Below the pieces are notes generated by a model. It was not told the origin of the DNA. It made no database searches and saw only the letters and a list, made by a program, of their open reading frames with translations. From NCBI RefSeq assembly GCF_013466425.1, contig NZ_CP059165.1:5580001-5644000 (forward strand): a stretch of 64,000 nucleotides of DNA. The letters are read 5' to 3'. Source of the DNA: Mycobacterium vicinigordonae (GTDB lineage: Bacteria > Actinomycetota > Actinomycetes > Mycobacteriales > Mycobacteriaceae). Below are positions 45,969 to 54,403 of the stretch, piece by piece (within the stretch, counting starts at the first letter, position 1; each line of letters opens with the position of its first letter). A program made the position numbers and the translations under genes.

Positions 45969-45998
45969 GGGTGTCGCCGTGGGGCTCCTCGGCACCCA

Positions 45999-46012
45999 AC
46001 CAAGCACTTGTT
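45999..46012. promoter_or_regulatory. KstR2-box-like palindrome before adhB
   Basis: ACCAAGCACTTGTT matches AnCAAGnnCTTGnT, the published KstR2 motif as I remember it, at every defined position. It ends 13 bp before a TATGCT -10-like element (46026-46031), so it would cover the -35 region of an adhB promoter. KstR2 represses late steroid (HIP) catabolism genes. Confidence 0.5.
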
Positions 46013-46025
46013 TTGTTGGGCAAGC

Positions 46026-46031
46026 TATGCT
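46026..46031 (+). promoter_or_regulatory. -10-like element for adhB transcription unit
   Basis: TATGCT (TANNNT) lies 99 bp before the adhB GTG and just downstream of the KstR2-like box. It would give a leader of about 93 nt and a sub-operon of adhB and the following gene. Confidence 0.35.
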
Positions 46032-46130
46032 GGCCGCAAAGGGGTGCCCTGTGGCACTCGTCACCACCGTGCCGGGCATGATTGGGCCAGGCACTACTCA
46101 ATTCAAAGGCGAAATGGGGTCAGGTCCACC

Positions 46131-47258
46131 GTGAAGACAAAAGGCGCATTGATCTGGGAATTCAACCAGCCGTGGTCCATCGAGGAGATCGAGATCGGTG
46201 ACCCGGCCAAGGACGAAGTCAAGATCCAGATGGAAGCGGCCGGGATGTGCCACTCCGACCACCACCTGGTGACCGGCGGCATCCCGATGGCGGGCTTCCC
46301 CGTGCTCGGTGGGCACGAGGGCGCCGGAATCGTCACCGAAGTCGGGCCAGGCGTCGAGGACATCGCCCCCGGAGATCACGTCGTGCTCTCCTTCATCCCG
46401 TCCTGTGGGCAGTGCCCGACCTGCCAGGCCGGCATGCGCAACCTGTGCGACCTGGGTGCCGGCCTGCTCGGTGGCACCGCGGTGTCCGACGGCACCTTCC
46501 GTATCCAGGCCCGCGGCCAGAACGTCTTCCCCATGACACTGCTGGGCACGTTCTCGCCCTATATGGTCGTGCACCGCAGCTCGGTGGTGAAGATCGATCC
46601 GTCGGTTCCGTTCGAAGTCGCCGCCCTGGTGGGCTGCGGCGTCACCACCGGCTACGGCTCAGCGGTGCGCACCGCCGACATCCGGCCGGGCCAAGACGTC
46701 GCGATCGTCGGCGTCGGCGGCGTCGGCATGGCCGCACTGCAGGGCGCGGTCGCCGCGGGGGCGCGCTACATCTTCGCGATCGACCCGGTGGAGTGGAAGC
46801 GCGACCAGGCCCTCAAGTTCGGCGCCACCCACGTCTACCCCGACATCAACGCCGCGCTGATGGGCATCATGGAGGTCACCTACGGCCTGATGGCCCATAA
46901 GGTCGTCGTCACCGTCGGCGAGCTGCAGGGTGCTGACATCGACAACTACCTCAACATCACCCAAAAGGGCGGCACCTGCGTGCTGACCGCGATCGGCAGC
47001 CTGCTGGACACCAACGTCAACCTGAACCTGGCGATGCTGACCCTGATGCAGAAGAACCTGCAGGGCACAATCTTCGGCGGCGGCAACCCGCAGTACGACA
47101 TCCCGCAGCTACTGTCGATGTATAAAGCCGGGAAGCTAAACCTCGACGATATGGTTACCACCCAGTACCGCCTGGAGCAGATCAATGAGGGCTACCAGGA
47201 TATGTTGAACGGCAAGAACATTCGCGGCGTCATCCGCTACACGGACGCAGACCGGTAG
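46131..47258 (+). CDS. adhB: Zinc-type alcohol dehydrogenase (AdhB)
   Basis: A 375-residue MDR alcohol dehydrogenase like Rv0761c. Catalytic zinc ligands are in GMCHSDHHLVTGG and GGHEGAGIV, structural-zinc Cys residues in SCGQCPTCQAGMRNLCD, a second catalytic ligand in VGCGVTTGYG, and the NAD site in IVGVGGVGMAALQGAV. It is probably NAD(H)- or mycothiol-linked. The GTG at 46131 (KTKGALIWEFNQPW) matches the expected length; the frame to 46008 runs through promoter elements. The KSI-fold gene follows after 7 bp. Confidence 0.95.
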   Translation: MKTKGALIWEFNQPWSIEEIEIGDPAKDEVKIQMEAAGMCHSDHHLVTGGIPMAGFPVLGGHEGAGIVTEVGPGVEDIAPGDHVVLSFIPSCGQCPTCQAGMRNLCDLGAGLLGGTAVSDGTFRIQARGQNVFPMTLLGTFSPYMVVHRSSVVKIDPSVPFEVAALVGCGVTTGYGSAVRTADIRPGQDVAIVGVGGVGMAALQGAVAAGARYIFAIDPVEWKRDQALKFGATHVYPDINAALMGIMEVTYGLMAHKVVVTVGELQGADIDNYLNITQKGGTCVLTAIGSLLDTNVNLNLAMLTLMQKNLQGTIFGGGNPQYDIPQLLSMYKAGKLNLDDMVTTQYRLEQINEGYQDMLNGKNIRGVIRYTDADR

Positions 47259-47265
47259 GTCGACC

Positions 47266-47682
47266 ATGACGCAAACCGCGCAATCCCCGGCACTGACCGC
47301 CTCGCAGTCGTCGTGGCGGTGCGTCCAGGCGCACGACCGCGAAGGCTGGCTGGCCCTCATGGCCGACGACGTCGTGGTCGAAGACCCGATCGGCAAGTCG
47401 GTCACCAACCCCGACGGCACCGGCGTCAAGGGCAAAGACGGCGTTGCCGCGTTCTACGACACCAACATCGCCGCCAACCAGTTGACGATCACGTGCGAAG
47501 AGACCTTCCCGTCCAGCTCTCCCAACGAGATCGCCCATATCCTGGTGCTGGACAGCAAGTTCGAGGGCGGCGTCACCAGTTCGGTGCGCGGGGTGTTCAC
47601 CTATCGCGTCAACGACGAGGGACTGATTGAGAGCATGCGCGGCTACTGGAACCTGGACATGATGAAGTTCGGCCAGGAATAG
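47266..47682 (+). CDS. Ketosteroid-isomerase-fold protein (Rv0760c type)
   Basis: A 138-residue NTF2/KSI-fold protein. The front helix region is WRCVQAHDREGWLALMADDVVVEDPIG, followed by strands TSSVRGVFTYRVNDEGLIESMRGYWNLDMM. The M. tuberculosis counterpart has a solved structure with a ketosteroid-isomerase-like fold and binds steroids. It ends the CYP51/AdhB run. The catalytic acid pair was not verified, so isomerase activity is only possible. Confidence 0.85.
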   Translation: MTQTAQSPALTASQSSWRCVQAHDREGWLALMADDVVVEDPIGKSVTNPDGTGVKGKDGVAAFYDTNIAANQLTITCEETFPSSSPNEIAHILVLDSKFEGGVTSSVRGVFTYRVNDEGLIESMRGYWNLDMMKFGQE

Positions 47683-47686
47683 GCCG

Positions 47687-49123
47687 CTAGCCGATACGGC
47701 CCAGCCCGGTGATGTTGCCCTGCATGATCTTGTTTCCCATCAACACCATTGACGACGTCTGAATCGGGTCGCTAAGGATGGTGGCCGACTTCGGTTGCTG
47801 ATGCAGCAGTTTGCCGGTATTCGGATCGATGACGGCATAGGCGAAAATGTCCGCCGGTGTGGTCTGGTCGAGCCCGATCCGGGTGATCGTGTAAATAAGC
47901 CCGTCGCCGGTGGACAGATGTGGCAGCGCGGCACTGCGAACCTTGCTCTCCCACACCGTATGACAACCCGGGTTGTCGATGTCGACTCTGGTCATGCCGC
48001 CGACAAACGGTGCCGTCGCTGGCACGGCCGGACCGGCATTCGCCGGCACCTGCGGATACGGGTAGCCGTAGGTACTGGCGATGAACATCGAATTGCCCAC
48101 GCCGATCGGTGAGTTCTCGCTGCCCGGGCCGCCCTGGGTCAACACCGGTTGCTGACAGATCAGGGCTCCGGTGCCGGCCTGGTAGACCAATGCGTGCACC
48201 TGCGAGTCGGCATTGTCGACGATAGTCAGATAGTCGGCCCCGTTAGGGCCGAAATAGGTTGGGGTAGAGCCGGTTCCCCAGCTTAGCTGGCCGGGCTTGC
48301 GCGCCGAGCCGCGATCGTAGGGTTGCCTCCACACCTGCTGCGGGTTACCGCCACCCCCGAGGCCTATCTCATAGAGCGCGAACGTGGTGGCCACAGCGAC
48401 GTGGTTTTGCGGCGAGGCCGAAATGCTGTTGGCCACTTGCTCTCCGGCCGGCAATTGCATACTGGCCACTCCCCCACCGACTTTCGCCACACCCACTACG
48501 CCGTTGGCAGTGGCGAACCAGACATTGCCCTGATAGTCGGGCACCACCCCGACGGAGCTGTCGCCGGCGGGTATCGCGCTCGATAGATCGGTGGATTCGG
48601 TGACCTGCAAATGCCACCCACCCCGATCGTCCCGGTTGTGCGCGATACGCAGCAGGTGGTTGGTACCGTCGATCAGCACCATCTGGTTGTTGTTGTCCAG
48701 GTATGCGTAAACACCACCCAGCAGACCACCTTTGGTGATATCCATGCTGGCCAGCGGGATGACCGCGGGCAGGATGCCGCCGGGGTTGATCAGATGCAGC
48801 ACCGGCGCCTGCGCGGTAATGGTGGTGCACAGCGCCAACACCAGGCCGTCGGTGCCCTGAGTGATCGTCGGACAGGCCGCCAGCAATGGGAAGGCGAAGA
48901 TCGGCACCAGACGGGCACCCGGGCCGGGCAACGGGCCTGCGTCCGCAGATCCGGCGTCGTTGTGCATGGATGCAATGCCGTTGGGCGCCATGAACGGATT
49001 CGGCGGGCCCAGTGGGCCCAGTGCGTCGGCCGCCAGAGCCGGTGTGATGACGGGTAACAGCGACATCGCGCAGGCGGTAACCACCGCTACCGGAATCGCC
49101 AGTAGCGCTTTGGGAAACCGCAC
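47687..49123 (-). CDS. Secreted propeller-like protein of unknown function
   Basis: A 478-residue exported protein. A signal peptide (KALLAIPVAVVTACAMSLLPVITPALAAD) should be cut after ALA. The mature chain shows repeated short beta segments such as GGVYAYLDNNNQMVLIDGTNHLL, DYQGNVWFATANGVVGV, ATTFALYEIGLGG and GLIYTITRIGLDQ. Gly/Asp-turn strands of this kind suggest a beta-propeller or PQQ-like sheet. No catalytic motif is recognised. GTG start with GGGAGGGG upstream. It stands beside the exported papain-like lipoprotein gene. Confidence 0.7.
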   Translation of the reverse strand: MRFPKALLAIPVAVVTACAMSLLPVITPALAADALGPLGPPNPFMAPNGIASMHNDAGSADAGPLPGPGARLVPIFAFPLLAACPTITQGTDGLVLALCTTITAQAPVLHLINPGGILPAVIPLASMDITKGGLLGGVYAYLDNNNQMVLIDGTNHLLRIAHNRDDRGGWHLQVTESTDLSSAIPAGDSSVGVVPDYQGNVWFATANGVVGVAKVGGGVASMQLPAGEQVANSISASPQNHVAVATTFALYEIGLGGGGNPQQVWRQPYDRGSARKPGQLSWGTGSTPTYFGPNGADYLTIVDNADSQVHALVYQAGTGALICQQPVLTQGGPGSENSPIGVGNSMFIASTYGYPYPQVPANAGPAVPATAPFVGGMTRVDIDNPGCHTVWESKVRSAALPHLSTGDGLIYTITRIGLDQTTPADIFAYAVIDPNTGKLLHQQPKSATILSDPIQTSSMVLMGNKIMQGNITGLGRIG

Positions 49124-49226
49124 TGAGGTCCCCTCCCGTGAGTTGTGTCACATGGGAGTTTGGCGTTCGTTGAGAACGACACCGCAACGGTGAGTTAACG
49201 ATTCGGCTTCACCGCGTTTAGCGGCC

Positions 49227-50144
49227 TCAGACCGTGTCGGGGACGTATACCCCAATGCCCTGCGACATCTTCTCCAGCGTGTCGTAGGCAATACTCACGA
49301 ATCCACGCTCACCCCAACGCTTTCCGAAACTGTTTTGCACGCGAACGGCCGACAGATGGTCGTCATAGCCCGTGATGAGCATGACGTGACCGACTTTCTT
49401 GCCGGCGTTGTCGTGCATCCACTGCCCGTTGCCGACATAGGGCGACGGATTTGCCCGGTAGTGCGGAAAGTCCGAGTAGAGCCACACACCGAAAGCAATC
49501 GGCATGCCGTTGGCGATGACGGTACGCAGGTTGTCCAGACCGGATGGTCCGGTGATTCTGGTTGTTTTGTGCTCAGGGATACAGAACATCGGGTCGGGAG
49601 CGATGGTCTGCGAACCGTAATCGGCCCAGTTGGCCGCGCACGACGAGTTGGCTTTCTGCCGGCCGCGGTTCGGCGCGGCCTGTAGCGACGGAGTTCCGCC
49701 GTTGTCGCGAAGCCAATTCAGGCACTTCACGATTTGCCCTCCCTCGCAAGTGTTCTCGGCGCGCTGGTTGGCCTGCTGGTAGCGGATGTAGGCGTAGTCG
49801 GGTCCGGCCCGACGGGCAGGGGTGGTGGGCGCAGTCTTGCTCTTGCGCGCAGCGTAGAAAGTGGCCAGCCCGTACACGGTGGCCCACACGAAACAATTCG
49901 GCATGGTCTGCCGGCCGACCGGGGGCAGCCACTCGGTTCGCACCGACGCCTTGGCCGGCAGCTGACCTCGCCGCTCGGGCCGTTCTGGGGTGCCGGGCTC
50001 CGGGACGTCGGGGTCGTAGCCGTACGCGGTGAGTTCGACGGGCTCGTCGTCCTGCGTGGCGGTGCCGCACCCCGGCAGTGCCGCGGCCGCTGCGGTGGCG
50101 GCCGCGAGCGCCAGCATCGAACGCCTGCCGAACCGTGGCTCCAT
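49227..50144 (-). CDS. Tat-exported papain-like (C1) cysteine protease lipoprotein
   Basis: A 305-residue papain-family protein. The start MEPRFGRRSMLALAAAT carries a twin-arginine motif, and LPGC gives a lipobox with Cys26, so it is predicted to be Tat-exported and lipid-anchored outside the membrane. The C1 core shows Cys84 in MPNCFVWATVYG (like the CWA helix), His253 in KVGHVMLITGYDD, and Asn271 in VQNSFGKRWGERGF, matching the NSWGxxWGxxG block of papains. Cys pairs near 133/141 and 169/188 could form disulfides. The start at 50144 avoids overlap with the HIT gene. Substrates unknown; envelope remodelling or defence are possible. Confidence 0.85.
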   Translation of the reverse strand: MEPRFGRRSMLALAAATAAAAALPGCGTATQDDEPVELTAYGYDPDVPEPGTPERPERRGQLPAKASVRTEWLPPVGRQTMPNCFVWATVYGLATFYAARKSKTAPTTPARRAGPDYAYIRYQQANQRAENTCEGGQIVKCLNWLRDNGGTPSLQAAPNRGRQKANSSCAANWADYGSQTIAPDPMFCIPEHKTTRITGPSGLDNLRTVIANGMPIAFGVWLYSDFPHYRANPSPYVGNGQWMHDNAGKKVGHVMLITGYDDHLSAVRVQNSFGKRWGERGFVSIAYDTLEKMSQGIGVYVPDTV

Positions 50145-50170
50145 CCGACTGACTTTATTTCGGCCACACC

Positions 50171-50176
50171 TATGCT
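50171..50176 (+). promoter_or_regulatory. Leaderless -10 element for HIT gene
   Basis: TATGCT is followed by 6 nt and the ATG at 50183, fitting the TANNNT leaderless arrangement. It supports the ATG start. Confidence 0.5.
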
Positions 50177-50182
50177 GGGGCA

Positions 50183-50593
50183 ATGGCAACGATCTTCACC
50201 AAGATCATCAACCGCGAAATCCCGGGCCGCTTCGTCTACGAAGACGACGACATCGTCGCGTTCCTGACGATCGAGCCGATGACGCAAGGCCACACCCTGG
50301 TGGTGCCGCGTGCCGAGATCGACCAGTGGCAGAACATCGACCCCACGGTATTCGCCCGGGTCATGGCAGTGAGCCAGCTGATCGGCAAAGCCGTGACCAA
50401 AGCGTTCGACGCCGACCGGGCCGGGGTCATCATCGCCGGGCTGGAAGTGCCGCATCTTCACGTGCACGTGTTCCCAGCCCGCGATCTCAGCGATTTCGGC
50501 TTCGCGAACGTCGACCGCAACCCGTCGGCGGAATCGCTGGACGAGGCTGCGGCCAAGATCAAAGCGGCGCTGGCCGAATTGAGCCAGAACTAG
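50183..50593 (+). CDS. HIT-family nucleotide hydrolase (Rv0759c type)
   Basis: A 136-residue HIT protein. The catalytic triad motif is [11 protein letters not shown], with HxHxHxx spacing, and the N-terminal [41 protein letters not shown] is the Hint-type pattern. It hydrolyses AMP-linked nucleotides such as AMP-lysine or phosphoramidates. It faces phoR in a convergent arrangement, overlapping its end by 4 bp. Confidence 0.95.
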   Translation: MATIFTKIINREIPGRFVYEDDDIVAFLTIEPMTQGHTLVVPRAEIDQWQNIDPTVFARVMAVSQLIGKAVTKAFDADRAGVIIAGLEVPHLHVHVFPARDLSDFGFANVDRNPSAESLDEAAAKIKAALAELSQN

Positions 50594-52038
50594 CCGACCT
50601 GTGCCGGCACGTCGCTCACCCGCGGCAACGCGACCCGAAAACAGCACCCCTGTCCCGGCGAAGTCGTGACAGTTACCCTGCCACCGTGCGCCTTCACCAG
50701 TGAGTCGACGATCGAGAGCCCGAGCCCGGTGCCGCCGCTGGCCCGCGCCCGCGACGAGTCAGTGCGATAGAAGCGCTCGAAAATCCGGTCGGCATCCTGC
50801 TGGCTCATGCCCGGCCCCGTGTCGGCGACCTCGAGGACGGCATCGTCACCCGCGGTGCCGACCCGAACGGTGATGTCCGCGGTGTCCGGTGTGTGCTGAA
50901 TCGCGTTGGCAACCAGATTGCTCAGCACCTGACGCAACCGCGGCTCGTCACCAAGCACTTCCGGGGTGCCCGGGCCGTCGAGCACTTCCATCGTGATGTT
51001 GCGCTGAGGTCCCATCGCGCGCCCGTCGTGCACCGCATCACTGGCCAGCGCGAGCAGATCCACCCGGTGGATCTCCAGGGGCCGCTGCACGTCGAGCCGA
51101 GCCAACAACAGCAAGTCCTCGACCAGCAGACCCATCCGGCTGGCTTCGCTTTCGATGCGCGACAGCAACATGGAAACGTCCGACGCGGCGCCCTGCCGGT
51201 ACAGCTCGGCGAACCCACGAATGGTCGTCAGCGGGGTGCGCAGTTCATGACTGGCGTCGGTGATGAAGCGACGCATCCGCTCCTCGGAAGTACGTGCCGT
51301 CTCCGCCGAGGCCTCCGAGGCGGCCAGCGCCTCCTGAATCTGGGCCAGCATTCCATTGAGCGCCGCCGACAGCCGGCCAACCTCGGTGCGAGGGTCGCGT
51401 TCGGTGACCCGTCGATCCAGCTGCCCACCGGCGATCGCCGCCGCAGTCTCCTCGACCTCGTCCAGCGGCCGCAGACTGCGGTGCACGACCGCAAAACTGG
51501 CGATCCCCACTACCACCAACACCACGGCCCCGATACCGATCTGCAGCCAGAACAACGCCGTAACCGTGTGGTCCACGTCGGACAGGTCGATGGCCACCGT
51601 GGTCAGTCCACCCTGCGGGCCGTGCACCGAAACCGCACGCCACTCGATGTCGGAGTCACTGACCGAGGGCAGCGTCGTCGGATTGGGGCCGACGTCGTTG
51701 TCGGCGGGCAGCGCCGGCTCAGCATTGCGGTCGTTGATCGCTGTCATCGTTTTGCCGTCCGGGCTGATTGCGCGGACGTAGAACTTCGACGGCGGCCGGG
51801 CGGGGTCTGGTCCGCCAACGGTCGGCGGGGTGTGCTTCCACGGCGCCTGCGCCCAGCTACGGGTGGCGTCCATCAGCGTCGCGTCGATGCGACTTATCAG
51901 GCTGTGCCGCAGGATCGAGGTGACCGCGACACCCGAAGCCAGCAGACCGCACAGCACCAGCACCAGCGTGGCCGCAACCAGACCCACCCGCAGCGGCACA
52001 CCGCGCCGGTACCGTCTGGTTGATTCGGTCCGGGCCAC
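50590..52038 (-). CDS. phoR: Sensor histidine kinase PhoR
   Basis: A 482-residue kinase: TM1 about 16-38, a periplasmic sensor about 45-155, TM2 about 163-185, HAMP, then dimerisation domain [23 protein letters not shown] with phospho-acceptor His264, and an ATPase domain with [12 protein letters not shown] (N box), [22 protein letters not shown] (G1/F) and [10 protein letters not shown] (G2). It is the partner of PhoP, governing lipid and ESX-1 virulence outputs in M. tuberculosis. GTG at 52038, two bases after phoP, so the pair is co-translated. Confidence 0.96.
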   Translation of the reverse strand: MARTESTRRYRRGVPLRVGLVAATLVLVLCGLLASGVAVTSILRHSLISRIDATLMDATRSWAQAPWKHTPPTVGGPDPARPPSKFYVRAISPDGKTMTAINDRNAEPALPADNDVGPNPTTLPSVSDSDIEWRAVSVHGPQGGLTTVAIDLSDVDHTVTALFWLQIGIGAVVLVVVGIASFAVVHRSLRPLDEVEETAAAIAGGQLDRRVTERDPRTEVGRLSAALNGMLAQIQEALAASEASAETARTSEERMRRFITDASHELRTPLTTIRGFAELYRQGAASDVSMLLSRIESEASRMGLLVEDLLLLARLDVQRPLEIHRVDLLALASDAVHDGRAMGPQRNITMEVLDGPGTPEVLGDEPRLRQVLSNLVANAIQHTPDTADITVRVGTAGDDAVLEVADTGPGMSQQDADRIFERFYRTDSSRARASGGTGLGLSIVDSLVKAHGGRVTVTTSPGQGCCFRVALPRVSDVPAQVG

Positions 52039-52040
52039 GC

Positions 52041-52769
52041 TCAGCGCGGCTCCCGCAACACGTAGCCAACCCCGCGCAGCGTGTGCAGCAGCCGCGTCTC
52101 ACCGGTATCGATTTTGCGGCGCAGATAGGAGACGTAGGACTCCACGACATTGACGTCACCACCAAAGTCGTAGCGCCACACGTGGTCCAGGATCTTGGGC
52201 TTGCTCAGCACCGTGCCCGCGTTGATCACGAAGTAACGCAGCAGCGTGAACTCCGTGGGCGACAACGAGACTGGCTGCCCAGCCTTCCACACTTCGTGAG
52301 TTTCCTCGTCGAGTTCGATGTCGGCGAAGGTCAGGCGGGCGTTGCGCGGCTCATTGCTGTTCCCTTTCCCCGCTCGGCGCAGGATGACCCGCAGCCGCGC
52401 GACCACTTCTTCGAGACTGAACGGCTTGGTCACGTAGTCGTCCCCGCCGAGGGTCAGCCCAGCGATTTTGTCCTGCAACGAGTCCCGCGCGGTGAGGAAC
52501 AGCGCCGGCGCGTCGATGCCGTCGGCGCGCAGCCGGCGCAGCACCCCGAAGCCGTCCATGCCGGGCATCATCACGTCGAGAATCACTGCGTCCGGACGGG
52601 ATTCGCGGGCCCGGTCGAGCGCCTGGGCCCCGTTGGATGCGGTGAGGACTTCGAACCCCTGGAATTTCAGGCTCACCGAAAGCAACTCGACGATGTTGGC
52701 CTCGTCGTCGACGACGAGGATGCGCGCCTCCGGTTGGGTGTCGGCGCCAGAGTTTCCCATTGTCATCAC
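52041..52769 (-). CDS. phoP: Response regulator PhoP
   Basis: A 242-residue OmpR-type regulator. The receiver has acidic pocket VVDDEAN, phospho-acceptor Asp65 in ILDVMMPGMDG and Lys in YVTKPFS. The winged-helix is FTLLRYFVINAGTVLSKPKILDHVWRYDFGGDVNVVESYVSYLRRKID. It agrees nearly residue for residue with Rv0757 after the N-terminal tail, which differs. GTG 52769 and ATG 52766 are both credible starts; ATG 52766 has the better 8-nt spacing to AGAGG. Divergent from the repeat-protein gene. Confidence 0.97.
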   Translation of the reverse strand: MMTMGNSGADTQPEARILVVDDEANIVELLSVSLKFQGFEVLTASNGAQALDRARESRPDAVILDVMMPGMDGFGVLRRLRADGIDAPALFLTARDSLQDKIAGLTLGGDDYVTKPFSLEEVVARLRVILRRAGKGNSNEPRNARLTFADIELDEETHEVWKAGQPVSLSPTEFTLLRYFVINAGTVLSKPKILDHVWRYDFGGDVNVVESYVSYLRRKIDTGETRLLHTLRGVGYVLREPR

Positions 52770-52912
52770 TGCGCCTCTCGGCCAGAGCTGTGTACTAGCT
52801 TCACAATCATTGAAAACTTCCTGAGAGGTCGTTGCAAGTAGCCTGCAAGCATTCTGCCAGTGGTAATCGAACCAGCTCGGACCCGAACGGCGAAATCGGT
52901 CCGCGTCGCTCG

Positions 52913-52918
52913 TAGACT
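52913..52918 (+). promoter_or_regulatory. Leaderless -10 element for repeat-protein gene
   Basis: TAGACT is followed by 6 nt and the ATG at 52925. The layout predicts a leaderless message and supports the start. The 155-bp gap to phoP holds both promoters. Confidence 0.5.
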
Positions 52919-52924
52919 CGCAGA

Positions 52925-53644
52925 ATGAACCTCGTCAAAGCCGCTATGGGCATCGCGACCGCACCTGCGCGGGCCGGGCTCGCGGCGGCCGAAGCCAGCC
53001 TGAACCTTGCCGGTACGGCGGTGGGCGTGGCCAAGCGGGCACTGGGCGACTCCGGCAGCACCGGCGGCTACAACCCGATGGCCAACATGCTGGGGCTCGA
53101 CGACACGCTGGCGCGGGCCAACCGGCTAGCCCGGCTGCTCGACGACGACATGCCGTTGGGGCGGGCTATCGCGCCGAACGGTCCGATGGACCGGATGCTG
53201 CGACCGGGCGGCGTGGTCGACCTGCTGACCGCAGAGGGCGGACTGATCGACCGCCTGACCGCAGAAGGCGGTGGGCTGCAGCGCGCCCTGCAACCCGGCG
53301 GGCTGGCCGATCAATTGCTTGCCAACGACGGGCTGATCGAGCGGGTGCTGGCCGAAGACGGGCTGGCCGACAAGCTGCTCTCCGAGGGCGGGCTGGTCGA
53401 CAAGCTGACGGCCAAGAACGGGCCGCTGGAACAGCTGGCCGATGTGGCCGACACCCTGGCGCGGCTGGCGCCCGGAATGGAGGCGCTGGAGCCGGCGATC
53501 GCCACGCTGCAGGAGGCCGTCATCTCGCTGACCATGGTGGTCAACCCGCTCAGCAGCATCGCCGACCGCATCCCGTTGCCCGGTCGCCGGCCGCGCACCT
53601 CGTCGCGGTCGGTGCGGTCGCAGCGGATCGTCGAGGGCGATTGA
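52925..53644 (+). CDS. Conserved amphipathic-repeat protein (Rv0756c type)
   Basis: A 239-residue protein without a signal peptide. Residues about 90-160 hold a run of approximate 11-residue repeats: GLIDRLTAEGG, GLADQLLANDG, GLIERVLAEDG, GLADKLLSEGG, GLVDKLTAKNG. They resemble a Gly-capped amphipathic helix array, possibly lipid- or protein-binding. The N-terminal half is Ala-rich with phasin-like character, the C-terminal tail is Arg/Ser rich. It fits Rv0756c by position. Function unknown. Confidence 0.75.
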   Translation: MNLVKAAMGIATAPARAGLAAAEASLNLAGTAVGVAKRALGDSGSTGGYNPMANMLGLDDTLARANRLARLLDDDMPLGRAIAPNGPMDRMLRPGGVVDLLTAEGGLIDRLTAEGGGLQRALQPGGLADQLLANDGLIERVLAEDGLADKLLSEGGLVDKLTAKNGPLEQLADVADTLARLAPGMEALEPAIATLQEAVISLTMVVNPLSSIADRIPLPGRRPRTSSRSVRSQRIVEGD

Positions 53645-53671
53645 CCGGCTAGGCTGTCACCGGTTTCACCG

Positions 53672-53743
53672 GCCTCCTTAGCTCAGTGGTAGAGCACTCG
53701 CCTTGTAAGCGAGCGGTCGTCAGTTCAATCCTGACAGGGGGCT
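53672..53743 (+). tRNA. tRNA-Thr (TGT anticodon)
   Basis: A cloverleaf of 72 nt. The acceptor pairs GCCTCCT with AGGGGGC (one T-G), the anticodon arm is CTCGC / loop with TGT at 53704-53706 / GCGAG, and the T arm is GTCAG / TTCAATC / CTGAC. The anticodon TGT reads ACA (Thr). The 3' CCA is not encoded. The last 19 bases are antisense to the 3' end of the marR gene. Confidence 0.95.
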
Positions 53744-54327
53744 CTCTCACCAGGCCTCCGAGCCTGACCGATGCTGTCCATGCGTTCGGCCAAGTGGTTG
53801 CCCATCGTGGTGCGTAAGTCGATGAGTAGGCTCTCGAAACTGTTCAGCAGCTCGGCGGAGTAGCGCGACATTGTCGTGTCGAGCTGCTCTGCCAGCGGCG
53901 CGAAGAACTCATCGGCGCGAGCGTGCACGGTCGGGCTGCTGCGCAGCGTCACCACCCGACGGTCGGCGCTCTCTCTGCTGCGTATGACGTGTCCGGCCTC
54001 TTCGAGGCGGTTGAGCAGCGATGTCGTGGCACCCGATGACAGTCCGATCCGGCTACTCAGCCGCGCCGGCGATAGCGGGACGTTGCGTTCCTCGGCGTTC
54101 ACGATTTCCATCAGTGCCTCCGAATCGGTGGAGTGCAAGCCAAGCCAGCTACCGAATAGGCGGCTGAACTGGTTGAAGATGGAGCCGAAACTGCGCAGCC
54201 CCTCCATCAAACGTGCATGCTGCCCCGAAGCATCGGGCGCGGCATGCGCGTCCTCCCTGCGCGCAGACCCACCTGCATCCTGAGTCTGGTGATCACCGCG
54301 TGTGCTTGACAACGAACCTCCAAGCAT
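53725..54327 (-). CDS. MarR-family regulator, divergent from Ddn-like gene
   Basis: A 200-residue MarR repressor. The winged helix is LSPARLSSRIGLSSGATTSLLNRLEEAGHVIRSRESADRRVVTLRSSP, with the DRR wing typical of the family. The N-terminal 40 residues are low-complexity. The stop codon falls inside the tRNA-Thr gene on the other strand, a 19-bp antisense overlap. It is divergent from an F420-type reductase gene; two palindromes, 54332-54344 and 54347-54361, lie between, the second over a TATAAT -10. It probably represses that gene. Confidence 0.88.
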   Translation of the reverse strand: MLGGSLSSTRGDHQTQDAGGSARREDAHAAPDASGQHARLMEGLRSFGSIFNQFSRLFGSWLGLHSTDSEALMEIVNAEERNVPLSPARLSSRIGLSSGATTSLLNRLEEAGHVIRSRESADRRVVTLRSSPTVHARADEFFAPLAEQLDTTMSRYSAELLNSFESLLIDLRTTMGNHLAERMDSIGQARRPGERAPCQD

Positions 54328-54331
54328 TAAC

Positions 54332-54344
54332 CTTCACTATGAAG
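54332..54344. promoter_or_regulatory. MarR operator-like palindrome 1
   Basis: CTTCA-CTA-TGAAG is a perfect 5-3-5 palindrome 5 bp from the marR start. It is adjacent to the second dyad at 54347-54361 and shares its CTTCAnnATGAAG-like arms. Confidence 0.6.
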
Positions 54345-54346
54345 CT

Positions 54347-54361
54347 ACTTTATAATGAAGT
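54347..54361. promoter_or_regulatory. MarR operator-like palindrome 2 with TATAAT -10
   Basis: ACTTTATAATGAAGT is a near-palindrome (ACTTnATnATnAAGT). It contains TATAAT at 54351-54356, a perfect -10 hexamer for the rightward Ddn-like gene, so repressor binding would mask it. Confidence 0.6.
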
Positions 54362-54403
54362 GATACCGGCTGATTGTGTTCGCAGACTACGCCCAGGAGT
54401 TCG

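Noticed and set aside
46008..46130. Longer AdhB with 41 extra residues
   Set aside because: The extension runs over the KstR2-like box and -10 element, and the family start is at KTKGALIWEF.
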